Virus record (IMG/VR): IMGVR_UViG_3300030117_003734
Location: 3,732 to 47,356 of that record
Strand: one strand, 5' to 3'
From: a virus
Length of the DNA: 43,625 nt
Below are positions 33,854 to 43,043 of this stretch, piece after piece (positions within the stretch are counted from its first letter, which is position 1; the number at the start of each line of letters is the position of its first letter). The notes below the pieces were generated by a model. That model made no database searches, was not told the DNA's origin, and saw only the letters and a program-made list of their open reading frames with translations. Both the position numbers and the translations under genes were made by a program.

Positions 33854-34896
33854 TGTTAGGTACTTATTATTATCATGAAATTGTTCGCAAAACGATTATC
33901 GGTTTTGGTACATTATTTAATGATATTTTTATTAAACATGAAAATATAGATGATACTACATTAGATCAAACTAAAGTTGGTCTTGCCTATGGACCACAGC
34001 AAAAGTTCTTTGCAAAAATTAGAGAGCAAGCAAATCTAACAAAAGCAGTTGCCATAACATTACCTAGAATGTCATTTGAAATGACATCAATTCAATATGA
34101 TGCGACTCGTAAATCTGGTATTACTCAGACATTCAAGGCATCTGATGGCACGAACTTGAAAAAGGTATTCATGCCTGTTCCATATAATATTGGATTTGAA
34201 CTTAGTATATTTTCAAAATTAAATGATGATGCTCTACAAATCATCGAACAGATATTACCATTCTTTCAACCATCTTTTAATATTACAATCAATTTAGTCA
34301 GTTCAATTGGTGAAAAGAGAGATGTTCCAATTGTTCTAGATAATATTTCATTTAGAGATGAGTATGAGGGAGACTTTACAACAAGAACAGCATTAATATA
34401 CACATTACAATTTACAGCAAAAACATATCTATTTGGTCCTGTTGCGGATACAAGTGATGGACTAATTAAGAAAGTTCAGGTGGATTATGCAGCAGACACA
34501 GCAGCATCGGCAAGAAGACAGATGCGTTATGTTGCCACACCAAAAGCACTTAAAGATTATAATGACGATCAAACTACAACAATTACAGAAGATTTAACAA
34601 CTACTGAAACTAGAGTAAGTGTAACGAGTTCTGGTTCTCTAAGTGTTAATGATCGAATTGTAATTGATAGTGAAATTATGAGAATATCACAGATAGTAGA
34701 TTCTACTACTATTATTGTAAAGAGAGGATTTGATAGTTCAATTCCAGCATTACATACATCATCATCAACTATAAATCTATTAACAACTGCTGATGATGCT
34801 GCGATTGTTCCAGGTGATGACTTTGGATTTAATGAATTTGAATCATTCTTTGATGATGGCAAATCATACAGTCCTACAAAACAAAGTGATATCTAA
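33853..34896 (+). CDS. gp15: Tail sheath stabiliser / tail terminator gp15
   Basis: The opening (YYYHEIVRKTIIGFGTLFNDIF, then PQQKFFAKIREQANL) is gp15 of marine T4-like phages. In T4 the gp15 hexamer caps the tail tube and sheath and binds the neck. The first ~235 residues cover the normal protein; T4 has 272. Residues 245-312 are an added RG...H module (VIDSEIMRI, IIVKRGFDS, ALHTSSS), and the last 35 are acidic. Overlaps gp14 by one base. Confidence 0.88.
   Translation: MLGTYYYHEIVRKTIIGFGTLFNDIFIKHENIDDTTLDQTKVGLAYGPQQKFFAKIREQANLTKAVAITLPRMSFEMTSIQYDATRKSGITQTFKASDGTNLKKVFMPVPYNIGFELSIFSKLNDDALQIIEQILPFFQPSFNITINLVSSIGEKRDVPIVLDNISFRDEYEGDFTTRTALIYTLQFTAKTYLFGPVADTSDGLIKKVQVDYAADTAASARRQMRYVATPKALKDYNDDQTTTITEDLTTTETRVSVTSSGSLSVNDRIVIDSEIMRISQIVDSTTIIVKRGFDSSIPALHTSSSTINLLTTADDAAIVPGDDFGFNEFESFFDDGKSYSPTKQSDI
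34585..34788 (+). repeat. RG...H module in gp15
   Basis: Residues 245-312 match the modules found in the gp7-like and DUF4815 proteins, and lie outside the gp15 core. Confidence 0.6.
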
Positions 34897-35339
34897 TGAA
34901 TACCATGTCAAGTTACGATCCTATTGATGAAGCATTAAACACTCATACTGAGGTTGAAGCGATTGTGCCTTCAAAGAAAGAAGTTAAATTAGAAAAGAAA
35001 GAGAAAAAATCTGGAGATATTGAAAAAGATTATGAATACACTCGTGCTAATTTATATTCTCTAATTGAAAAGGGACAAGAATCACTCAATGGAATATTGG
35101 AACTTGCAGGGGAAAGTGCGAGTCCAAGAGCATATGAAGTTGCAGGGCAGATAATTAAATCAGTAGCAGACACAACAGATAAGTTGTTAGATCTGCAAAA
35201 GAAGGTAAAAGAAGTAGATGAAGATAAGAAACAAACAACAAATACAGTCACAAATAATGCTTTATTTGTAGGGTCAACATCAGATCTCTCAAAGATGATA
35301 AAGCAACAGTTTCTAAATAATAAAGATAAGACCAAGTAA
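34896..35339 (+). CDS. gp16: Small terminase subunit gp16
   Basis: The 147-residue protein (T4 164) has the gp16 core: YEYTRANLYSLIEKGQESLN at about 47-66, then a helical ASPRAYEVAGQIIKSVAD and a coiled-coil end. In T4, gp16 oligomers regulate gp17 and choose DNA for packaging. The start overlaps the gp15 stop by one base. A second in-frame ATG at 34905 is possible. The N-terminal third is Lys/Glu-rich and variable. Confidence 0.9.
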   Translation: MNTMSSYDPIDEALNTHTEVEAIVPSKKEVKLEKKEKKSGDIEKDYEYTRANLYSLIEKGQESLNGILELAGESASPRAYEVAGQIIKSVADTTDKLLDLQKKVKEVDEDKKQTTNTVTNNALFVGSTSDLSKMIKQQFLNNKDKTK

Positions 35340-35342
35340 ATC

Positions 35343-35831
35343 GTGGATTTAGCACAAAGAAGACAACAACTTCGTTTAAAACAAGTCGATGCTGTTAAAA
35401 AATTTAGACAGTCAAATACGTCTGTTTCGAGTGCGATTAAAAAACAAAGAGAGAGGGATCAAATGAAAAAGGAAGTTAGAAAAGAAATTGAAAGTGAGAC
35501 TCAATCTGAATCAATTGATATTGAAAACTCTGATGGAACTTTATATGCTAAAGTAATTGATATTCTAGGTCCAGCACATATGAGACCTGTCGTATCGAAT
35601 GGTGTATGGAAAGGAACTGAGCAAATAAGTGAAATGAATGATGAACAACCAAAAGAAGATCCAGCAATAAAAGCAAAGCAGAAGAGAGCAGATCAAATTA
35701 AAAAACAAGTATTGCTTAAAAAAATACAGGCAGTAAGGTCTGGTGCAGGAGAAAATATAATGGCATCATATGAACCGTCAAATTGGAGAGCAGATAAAAA
35801 TATGAGAATTAATAAGTTGATGGATAGGTAA
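35343..35831 (+). CDS. Hypothetical protein between gp16 and gp17, 162 aa
   Basis: The start is GTG, three bases after gp16. The protein is highly charged, with Lys/Arg/Gln-rich helices at both ends and a compact central part (GTLYAKVIDILGPAHMRPVV, about residues 65-84). The basic helical build suits nucleic-acid or terminase binding, but that is only suggested by position. I cannot name the family, though similar genes sit between the terminase genes in other cyanophages as I recall. Confidence 0.65.
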   Translation: MDLAQRRQQLRLKQVDAVKKFRQSNTSVSSAIKKQRERDQMKKEVRKEIESETQSESIDIENSDGTLYAKVIDILGPAHMRPVVSNGVWKGTEQISEMNDEQPKEDPAIKAKQKRADQIKKQVLLKKIQAVRSGAGENIMASYEPSNWRADKNMRINKLMDR

Positions 35832-35836
35832 ATATC

Positions 35837-37483
35837 ATGTCTGATAATGTATATCTTGGTAATCCTAATTTAAAAAAAGCAAATACACCAATTGAATTCA
35901 CTGAAGAGAATGTCATTGAATTTGTAAAGTGTAAGAATGATCCTGTTTATTTTGCAAGAAAATATATAAAAATTGTATCTCTTGATGAGGGATTAGTTCC
36001 TTTTGACATGTATGATTTTCAAGAGAAGTTAATTGATAGATTCCATGAGAATCGTTTTAACATATGTAAGATGCCACGTCAGACTGGTAAGTCTACTACA
36101 TGTGTAGCATATCTTTTACATTATTCTGTCTTTAATGATAATGTTAATATAGCAATTCTAGCAAACAAAGCATCCACTGCCCGTGATTTATTAGGTAGAT
36201 TACAACTTGCTTATGAAAATTTACCGACTTGGATGCAACAAGGTATTATATCTTGGAACAAAGGTTCATTAGAATTAGAGAACGGATCAAAAATATCAGC
36301 AAACTCTACATCATCATCTGCTGTTCGTGGTGGATCTTACAACGTCATATTCTTAGACGAGTTCGCATTCATACCGAATCATATTGCAGATGATTTCTTT
36401 GCGTCTGTATATCCTACAATTACATCTGGACAAAGCACAAAAGTTATTATAGTTTCTACTCCCCGTGGTATGAATCATTTTTATCGATTGTGGCATGATG
36501 CTGAGAAAGGAAAGAATGAGTACACACCCACAGATGTTCATTGGAGTGAAGTTCCTGGTAGAGATCAAGTATGGAAAGAGCAGACAATTGCAAACACATC
36601 AGAGGAACAATTCAAGATCGAATTTGAATGTGAGTTTTTAGGTTCTGTTAATACATTAATAAGTCCAACAAAACTTCGAAATCTTGTATATGAAGAACCT
36701 TTGAAGAAAAATGCTGGTCTAGACATCTATGAAGAACCAATCAAGGATCATAATTATTTGATTACAGTTGACGTTGCTCGTGGTTTAGGTAATGATTATT
36801 CTGCGTTCATAGTTTTCGATATTACCAAGTTTCCATATAGAGCAGTCGCAAAATATCGAAATAATGAAATTAAACCAATGTTGTTTCCAAACATCATATA
36901 TGATGTAGCAAAAGGATATAATCAAGCATTTCTATTGGTGGAAGTAAATGATATTGGAGATCAAGTAGCAAGCATTCTTCAATATGATTTAGAGTATGAT
37001 AATTTACTCATGGCATCAATGCGGGGTCGAAATGGACAAATAGTTGGTCAAGGATTTTCTGGTAAAAAATCACAGTTAGGTGTTCGTACGACTGCTGCTG
37101 TTAAAAAACTAGGTTGTTCAAATTTAAAAACACTATTAGAAGATGATAAAATATTAGTTAGTGACTATGATATTATTGCAGAGTTGACAACTTTTGCTCA
37201 GAAAGCAAACTCCTTTGAAGCAGAAGAGGGTTGTAATGATGACTTAGCAATGTGTCTTGTGATATTTGCATGGTTAGTTGCACAAGATTATTTCAAAGAA
37301 ATGACCGATAATGATGTAAGAAAGAGAATATATGAAGAACAAAAGAATCAAATTGAACAGGATATGGCACCTTTTGGGTTTATCGCTGATGGATTAGATG
37401 ATAATGTTTTTGTTGACAATGAGGGTGATCGATGGTATGCTGACGAGTATGGGGACAGATCCTATATGTGGGATTATAGATAA
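35837..37483 (+). CDS. gp17: Large terminase subunit gp17
   Basis: This packaging motor protein has a complete ATPase and nuclease. Walker A PRQTGKST is at about 80-87 and Walker B VIFLDEF at 170-176, followed by the coupling motif STPRG. RNase-H-like nuclease acidic residues are Asp312 (DVARG), Glu369 (VEVND) and Asp468/469 (NDDLAM). At 548 residues it is shorter than T4 gp17 (610). It cuts concatemeric DNA and drives it into the prohead at the portal (gp20). The last 86 bases overlap an extended frame of the next gene, but the preferred start of that gene is after this stop. Confidence 0.95.
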   Translation: MSDNVYLGNPNLKKANTPIEFTEENVIEFVKCKNDPVYFARKYIKIVSLDEGLVPFDMYDFQEKLIDRFHENRFNICKMPRQTGKSTTCVAYLLHYSVFNDNVNIAILANKASTARDLLGRLQLAYENLPTWMQQGIISWNKGSLELENGSKISANSTSSSAVRGGSYNVIFLDEFAFIPNHIADDFFASVYPTITSGQSTKVIIVSTPRGMNHFYRLWHDAEKGKNEYTPTDVHWSEVPGRDQVWKEQTIANTSEEQFKIEFECEFLGSVNTLISPTKLRNLVYEEPLKKNAGLDIYEEPIKDHNYLITVDVARGLGNDYSAFIVFDITKFPYRAVAKYRNNEIKPMLFPNIIYDVAKGYNQAFLLVEVNDIGDQVASILQYDLEYDNLLMASMRGRNGQIVGQGFSGKKSQLGVRTTAAVKKLGCSNLKTLLEDDKILVSDYDIIAELTTFAQKANSFEAEEGCNDDLAMCLVIFAWLVAQDYFKEMTDNDVRKRIYEEQKNQIEQDMAPFGFIADGLDDNVFVDNEGDRWYADEYGDRSYMWDYR

Positions 37484-37493
37484 CACAAAAAAA

Positions 37494-38114
37494 ATGTTTG
37501 ATATCACAATAAAAGATAATTACTTAACAGATGTTGAACAAGTAAGAGAATTTGCAATTAAATATAATAATTGGAGAATATCTGATCAACCAGATACAGG
37601 ACCAAGATGGAAGGGGATGAGATCAGAAAAGTTTAAAACTATAGGGAATGAAGATTTATTGAAGATAGAAAAAGATTTATTTAATTTTATATGGAAAGAA
37701 AGAAAACTTAAAGATTGGAAATATCCAAGTTCTGTAAATTATCAAATAGATGAAACAATTCTAGCAAATGGTTCTTTAATAGATCCTATGATTACTACAT
37801 ATTTTCATAGAAATCCTGCAAGAACTATTGATATGCTGTCTGATTTTTATGAAGATAGATTTCATAGGGATTTTTTGTCATGTGCGGGGGTAATATTTTT
37901 AAATCCAAATCCTCCACCAATGACAGGAACTTCAATTCTTGATGGGCGTAACATTAAGATTATTAATGTAGAGAACGTGTATAATAGATTAATATCTTAT
38001 GATGGATATCATATACATGGTTTGACTGGATGTTTTGGAGACAGTTCAGATACTGATCGACTAACTATAGTATTTTTTATTCACGAAAGGGTATTTGCTA
38101 ATGGATTTGACTAA
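37494..38114 (+). CDS. 2OG-Fe(II)-oxygenase-like protein
   Basis: The C-terminal part reads like the end of a double-stranded beta-helix oxygenase: GVIFLNPNPP (132-141), then YNRLISYDGYHIHG with candidate metal His173 or His175, then DRLTIVFFI with candidate 2-oxoglutarate Arg189. The usual upstream HxD iron motif is not evident, so activity is uncertain. Cyanophages commonly carry several such genes of unknown substrate. I chose the ATG at 37494, ten bases after the gp17 stop, over an in-frame one inside gp17. It overlaps the next gene by 14 bases. Confidence 0.55.
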   Translation: MFDITIKDNYLTDVEQVREFAIKYNNWRISDQPDTGPRWKGMRSEKFKTIGNEDLLKIEKDLFNFIWKERKLKDWKYPSSVNYQIDETILANGSLIDPMITTYFHRNPARTIDMLSDFYEDRFHRDFLSCAGVIFLNPNPPPMTGTSILDGRNIKIINVENVYNRLISYDGYHIHGLTGCFGDSSDTDRLTIVFFIHERVFANGFD

Positions 38115-38253
38115 AAAAATGATTACTGTATACGAAGAACACATTAAAAATCTTGAAAAAGAGAATAGGAGTTTAAAAATGCAAGTTGAATTTCTTAAAG
38201 AACAGTTAGCATATAAAACATTTGGAAAACCAAACTTACATGAAAAGAGTTGA
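38101..38253 (+). CDS. Small coiled-coil protein, 50 aa
   Basis: Nearly the whole product is a Lys/Glu/Leu heptad-like helix (residues about 5-40). It overlaps the oxygenase-like gene by 14 bases and the next by one base (TGATG arrangement), so it looks like a coupled gene. No family is recognised. Confidence 0.55.
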   Translation: MDLTKKMITVYEEHIKNLEKENRSLKMQVEFLKEQLAYKTFGKPNLHEKS

Positions 38254-38483
38254 TGGAATTTGATGACCAATTAAAACTTGGACACTTATTACTTAATGAT
38301 AGAAAGTGTCGAGTTTGTGGTGAAGAGAAAAATTTAATTGAAGGATTTTACAGAACTAGAAAAGGGAGAGGCACTACAGTATCATCATATTCATATGAAT
38401 GTAAAGTATGCACTATCAAAAGAATTGTTGAAACTCGAAAGAAAAGAGCACCTTTTGTCGATTGGCAGTATCCTGATTGGTAG
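38253..38483 (+). CDS. Small zinc-finger protein, 76 aa
   Basis: Cys19/Cys22 (CRVC) and Cys50/Cys53 (CKVC) form a treble-clef or ribbon-like zinc site. Between them lies a basic segment, EGFYRTRKGRG. This resembles the N-terminal zinc module of phage HNH/endonuclease VII-type proteins, but no HNH residues follow, so it is a finger alone. The ATG at 38253 overlaps the previous stop; an in-frame TTG at 38250 would add one residue. It is the last gene before the late promoter of gp18. Confidence 0.65.
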   Translation: MEFDDQLKLGHLLLNDRKCRVCGEEKNLIEGFYRTRKGRGTTVSSYSYECKVCTIKRIVETRKKRAPFVDWQYPDW

Positions 38484-38521
38484 TGTTCATGTAGTGTTTC
38501 CCCAATCAAAAAGGTCATTTT

Positions 38522-38529
38522 AATAAATA
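38522..38529 (+). promoter_or_regulatory. Late promoter before gp18
   Basis: AATAAATA fits the NATAAATA consensus and lies 34 bases before the gp18 ATG. CGGAG at 38551-38555 with eight bases of spacing is the ribosome binding site. Confidence 0.65.
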
Positions 38530-38563
38530 ATTTTAACATATTTCGAGATTCGGAGAATAAAAG

Positions 38564-40720
38564 ATGCCAGTAAATTTAGCATCTCCTGGAATTGTAGTTA
38601 GAGAAGTTGATTTAACTATTGGTAGAGTTGATTCTGCCACTGACAAAAATGCTGCAATTGTAGGACCTTTTGAAAAAGGACCTGTTAACATTCCAATAAT
38701 AGTTGAGAGTGAGCAGGATTTGATTGATAATTTTGGTAAACCATACAATACAGACGATCAAGTTGAATACTGGATGGTTGCATCATCATACTTAGCATAT
38801 GGTGGAGTATTAAGTGTTGTTCGAGCAGCAGATGCTAATTTAAATAATGCTACCGATGATGGTGGTACTGTGGTTATCAACAGCGTAGACGATTATATTA
38901 ACAAAGGATATGATGAAAGCACTTTAGCAGGGACAGTGGTTGCTGCAAGAAATCCTGGTTCATGGGCAAATGGATTAAAAGTAGCAATTATTGATTCTTT
39001 AGGTGATCAAGTTGTATCAGTAGCCAGCACCACAGGTGCATCGGTTGGAATGGGTGTTACTCAAGCAGCATCTGGTGTGTTACCTGGTGCAGGAACAACT
39101 TCAGTTCTTGACGGAACATTCAAAGGTATTATCACTGAAATAGGAACTGGAACAATTACAGTTAAGTTCTTATCACATACACCAAGTGGTGGAACTGAAA
39201 CTGAAAAGGACTATGAAGCATCAGGTGTGTACAAGTTTGGAACAACAGGAAATATTACTGTTGTTAATAACAGTGCTGTCGGAGTTCTAACCACTTCTGT
39301 AAGTAGCACAGCAGATTGGTTTGATAGTCAAACAATCACAACCACAAATGGAGATCCAATTAGTTGGAATCAAATCGCAGATAGACCTGGAACATCAGCA
39401 TATGCAGCAGCAAGAAGTTCAAGATTTGATGAGGTTCATGTTGTTGTAATTGACGATGATGGAGATGTTACTGGAAATGCAGGAACAATTCTTGAAAAGA
39501 ATTTAAACTTATCAAAAGCAAAAGACGCTGAATTCTCTGCTGGATCTGCTTCATACTGGAGAAAGTTTTTACTTAATGCTTCAGACAATATCTTTGGATT
39601 AAGTGGTCCTACAAGTCCTGTTACAACAGCATTTAAGAGCACTGGGAACGGATTTGTAAAAGAAACTGATGTAGCATGGGATCAAAATGCACAGAATATT
39701 AAATTTGCTGCAAACGGTAATATTGGATATTCTTTATCTGGTGGTAAAAATTATGACGGAACTTCCGACATAACTGCTGCTGGTGCTCTAACAGCAACTT
39801 TAGGTGACCTATCAAATGGATATGGTTTATTTGAAAACGTTGAAGAGTTTGATATCGACTTCCTCCTTATGGGGTCTGGATCATACGCAACTGCTACAGC
39901 ACAGGCACTTGCAAACAAGTTAATTTCTGTTGCTGAACTTAGAAAGGATGCAGTGGCATTCATATCACCTAATAAATCAACATTTATATCAGGTGCAGGA
40001 ACTGATTCTGCAACAGTAGCATCTGCTGCGGACATCACAAATAATGTATTAGAGTTCTATGCTCCAATTACATCATCAACTTATGCAGTTCTTGATAGTG
40101 GATATAAGTACATGTTTGATAGGTTTGGAAATACTTTCAGGTATATTCCACTCAATGGTGATATTGCAGGAACTTGTGCAAGAAATGACATCAATAACTT
40201 CCCATGGTTCTCACCAGCAGGGACAGCAAGAGGTGCTATTTTAAACGCAGTTAAACTTGGATATAATCCAAATCAATCACAAAGAGATAAACTCTATACA
40301 AATAGAATTAATCCAGTAATCTTCTCACCAGGAGCAGGAATCGTTCTATTTGGTGATAAGACTGCATTTGGAAAATCATCAGCATTTGATCGTATTAACG
40401 TTCGCAGATTATTCATTTTCATTGAAAATGCAATTGAAGCTGCAGCAAAAGATCAATTGTTTGAATTCAACGATGAGATCACAAGGACTAACTTTGTGAA
40501 CATTGTTGAACCTTTCTTACGTGATGTTCAAGCAAAGAGAGGTATTTCAGATTTCAGAGTTGTTTGTGATGAGACAAATAACACTGCTGCTGTTATAGAT
40601 AATAACGAATTTATAGCAGACATCTTTATTAAACCTGCAAGGTCAATTAACTTCATTGGTCTTACATTTGTTGCCACTAGAACTGGCATCTCATTTGAAG
40701 AAGTAATCGGTACAGTTTAA
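38564..40720 (+). CDS. gp18: Tail sheath protein gp18
   Basis: The start VNLASPGIVVREVDLTIGRV with AAIVGPFEKGP and the ending FIADIFIKPARSINFIGLTF are those of T4-like contractile sheath proteins. It has 718 residues (T4 659). The N- and C-terminal core is conserved, while the middle (about 110-330) is Gly/Thr-rich and probably forms the surface-exposed domains. The sheath hexamers surround the gp19 tube and contract during injection. It is followed by gp19 after 18 bases. Confidence 0.95.
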   Translation: MPVNLASPGIVVREVDLTIGRVDSATDKNAAIVGPFEKGPVNIPIIVESEQDLIDNFGKPYNTDDQVEYWMVASSYLAYGGVLSVVRAADANLNNATDDGGTVVINSVDDYINKGYDESTLAGTVVAARNPGSWANGLKVAIIDSLGDQVVSVASTTGASVGMGVTQAASGVLPGAGTTSVLDGTFKGIITEIGTGTITVKFLSHTPSGGTETEKDYEASGVYKFGTTGNITVVNNSAVGVLTTSVSSTADWFDSQTITTTNGDPISWNQIADRPGTSAYAAARSSRFDEVHVVVIDDDGDVTGNAGTILEKNLNLSKAKDAEFSAGSASYWRKFLLNASDNIFGLSGPTSPVTTAFKSTGNGFVKETDVAWDQNAQNIKFAANGNIGYSLSGGKNYDGTSDITAAGALTATLGDLSNGYGLFENVEEFDIDFLLMGSGSYATATAQALANKLISVAELRKDAVAFISPNKSTFISGAGTDSATVASAADITNNVLEFYAPITSSTYAVLDSGYKYMFDRFGNTFRYIPLNGDIAGTCARNDINNFPWFSPAGTARGAILNAVKLGYNPNQSQRDKLYTNRINPVIFSPGAGIVLFGDKTAFGKSSAFDRINVRRLFIFIENAIEAAAKDQLFEFNDEITRTNFVNIVEPFLRDVQAKRGISDFRVVCDETNNTAAVIDNNEFIADIFIKPARSINFIGLTFVATRTGISFEEVIGTV

Positions 40721-40738
40721 CTAAAGGTATAAAAAACT

Positions 40739-41326
40739 ATGGCAACCCAATTTAATAAACCACCATTAAGGACTATCACTGGGTTTAAAAGCAAATTAGC
40801 TGGTGGTGGAACTAGACCGAATCTATTCGAGGTGGAAATCGCTTTTCCTAATGAAACAGCAATTGACAATGACACTAAGGAAAAATCAAGATTCTTAATC
40901 AAGGCAGCTGCCTTACCTGCTTCAAACATCACACCAATTGATGTTAACTTTAGAGGTAGGATTTTAAAAATCGCAGGTGATAGAACATTCGACACTTGGA
41001 CAGTTACAGTTCTAAATGATGTTGACTTCTCAATCCGTTCTGCTTTTGAAAAATGGATGAATCTTATTAACAAGATGGAAGATAATACAGGAGAGCAAGA
41101 TCCTGCAATTTATCAACCAGATGCATATGTTCATCAATTAGACCGTGATGGTTCAACACTTAGAACTTACAAGTTCCATGATGTGTTCCCAACTCAGGTA
41201 AGTCAGATAGATCTTTCATACGAAACTACTGATGCTGTTGAAGAATTCACAGTTGAATTCCAAGTTCAGTGGTGGGAAGCACTCAGAGGTGTAGGTGCTA
41301 ACGCTGGTGGAGAAGATATTAACTAA
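40739..41326 (+). CDS. gp19: Tail tube protein gp19
   Basis: This 195-residue protein (T4 163) has the tube-protein features RPNLFEVEIAFP, KAAALPASNITP, RTFDTWTVTVLNDVDFSIR and FEVQWWEALR-like end. It polymerises into the inner tube through which DNA passes and is sheathed by gp18, its upstream neighbour. The short leader holds only a weak TATAAAAA at 40728-40735, so it is probably expressed from the gp18 promoter. Confidence 0.93.
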   Translation: MATQFNKPPLRTITGFKSKLAGGGTRPNLFEVEIAFPNETAIDNDTKEKSRFLIKAAALPASNITPIDVNFRGRILKIAGDRTFDTWTVTVLNDVDFSIRSAFEKWMNLINKMEDNTGEQDPAIYQPDAYVHQLDRDGSTLRTYKFHDVFPTQVSQIDLSYETTDAVEEFTVEFQVQWWEALRGVGANAGGEDIN

Positions 41327-41330
41327 ATTG

Positions 41331-41348
41331 CATAAATAGTGCTATAAT
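41331..41348 (+). promoter_or_regulatory. Late promoter before gp20
   Basis: CATAAATA at 41331-41338 matches the late box and lies 34 bases before the ATG. A TATAAT at 41343-41348 could be an additional sigma70-type -10. Confidence 0.7.
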
Positions 41349-41372
41349 AAAGATAAGAAAAAAAATTATACT

Positions 41373-43043
41373 ATGCCTAAACTGTTTGGTTTCTCTATTG
41401 ATGATTCGGATGGCAAACCCGATTCAGTGGTCTCACCCGTTCCTCAATCCAATGAGGACGGGGTTGATTATTATATTCAATCTGGATTTTATGGACAATA
41501 TGTAGATATTGAAGGTGTATTCAGAACTGAATATGATTTAATCCGCAGATATAGAGAAATGGCACTTCATCCAGAATGTGATGGTGCAATCGAAGACGTT
41601 GTAAACGAAGCAATTGTAAGTGATTTGTATGATTCTCCTGTTGAAATTGAATTATCAAACGTAAATGCAAGTGATAAAGTAAAAGATACAATAAGAAAAG
41701 AATTTAGAGGCATCAAAGAAATGATGGACTTTGATAAAAAGTCCCATGAAATTTTTAGAAACTGGTATGTTGATGGTAGATTATATTACATGAAAGTAAT
41801 TGATACCAAAAAACCTGAAGATGGTATTCAGGAGATTAGATATATTGATCCAATGAAAATGAAGTTTGTTCGTCAGGAGAAAAAGAAGAACAAAAATTTA
41901 GGTGGTGTTGATCTTACAAATGCATTTAAAGGAACTGAAAAAGATTTATATCCAGAAATAGAAGAATATTACGTTTATACACCAAAACCAAACTATCCAG
42001 TTGGTTCAATGGGTGGAACTGCAAATACAAAAACATCAATTAAAATTGCAAAGGATTCAATCACATATGTAACATCTGGTTTGTTTGATCGTAATAAAGG
42101 AACTTGTTTATCATATTTACATAAAGCAATCAAGGCACTTAATCAACTTAGAATGATTGAAGATAGTCTTGTAATTTATAGATTATCAAGAGCACCTGAG
42201 AGAAGAATATTTTATATTGATGTTGGTAATCTTCCAAAAGTAAAAGCAGAACAATATCTTCGTGATGTTATGATGAGATATCGTAACAAATTAGTTTATG
42301 ATGCCAATACTGGTGAAGTTCGTGATGACAGAAAATTCATGTCAATGATGGAGGATTTCTGGTTACCAAGAAGAGAAGGTGGTAGAGGAACTGAAATTAC
42401 AACTTTACCTGGTGGACAGAATCTTGGAGAACTTTCTGATATTGAATATTTCCAGAAAAAATTATATCGTGCTCTAAGTGTTCCCGAATCAAGAATCGCA
42501 GCAGATGGTGGATTTAATTTAGGTCGTTCATCTGAGATATTAAGAGATGAATTAAAATTTGCTAAGTTTGTAGGTCGTTTAAGAAAACGTTTTGCCAACA
42601 TGTTCAACGATATGTTGCGTACACAGTTGATTTTAAAGAACGTAATTACACCTGAAGATTGGAAAACTTTAAGTGATCATATTCAATACGATTTTGTATA
42701 TGATAATCAATTTGCTGAACTTAAAGAATCAGAATTAACAAATGAAAGATTAGGAACTCTTGCTACAATCGAACCATACATTGGTAAATATTATTCAAAC
42801 GAATATGTTCGTAAGAAAATTCTCAGACAGAGTGATCAAGAGATTATTGATATTGACGAACAGATTCAAAAAGAAATTAAAGATGGAATTATTGCAGATC
42901 CAAATGCTGTAGATCCTATTACTGGAGAACCACTCGAAGGTGGTGGAGATTTGGGTGATGTTCCACAAGATCCAGATGCAGAACAGGATGCTGCAATCAC
43001 TGATGCACAGTTAAGTAAAGATACCAAATCAGCTGAGATATAA
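41373..43043 (+). CDS. gp20: Portal protein gp20
   Basis: The 556-residue protein (T4 524) has clear portal signatures: YREMALHPECDGAIEDVVNE at about 50-69, YRLSRAPERRIFYIDVGNLP (about 270), DFWLPRREGGRGTEITTLPG and LGRSSEILRDELKFAKFVGR. Twelve copies form the head vertex that nucleates the prohead and docks terminase and neck. The last ~40 residues are acidic. gp20 is the usual phylogenetic marker for cyanophages, so it is the best gene for placing this phage. Confidence 0.96.
   Translation: MPKLFGFSIDDSDGKPDSVVSPVPQSNEDGVDYYIQSGFYGQYVDIEGVFRTEYDLIRRYREMALHPECDGAIEDVVNEAIVSDLYDSPVEIELSNVNASDKVKDTIRKEFRGIKEMMDFDKKSHEIFRNWYVDGRLYYMKVIDTKKPEDGIQEIRYIDPMKMKFVRQEKKKNKNLGGVDLTNAFKGTEKDLYPEIEEYYVYTPKPNYPVGSMGGTANTKTSIKIAKDSITYVTSGLFDRNKGTCLSYLHKAIKALNQLRMIEDSLVIYRLSRAPERRIFYIDVGNLPKVKAEQYLRDVMMRYRNKLVYDANTGEVRDDRKFMSMMEDFWLPRREGGRGTEITTLPGGQNLGELSDIEYFQKKLYRALSVPESRIAADGGFNLGRSSEILRDELKFAKFVGRLRKRFANMFNDMLRTQLILKNVITPEDWKTLSDHIQYDFVYDNQFAELKESELTNERLGTLATIEPYIGKYYSNEYVRKKILRQSDQEIIDIDEQIQKEIKDGIIADPNAVDPITGEPLEGGGDLGDVPQDPDAEQDAAITDAQLSKDTKSAEI

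Noticed and set aside
37398-37493. Upstream extension of the oxygenase-like gene into gp17
   Set aside because: The extra 32 residues overlap the certain gp17 end and do not look like a domain; the ATG at 37494 fits the usual gene spacing.
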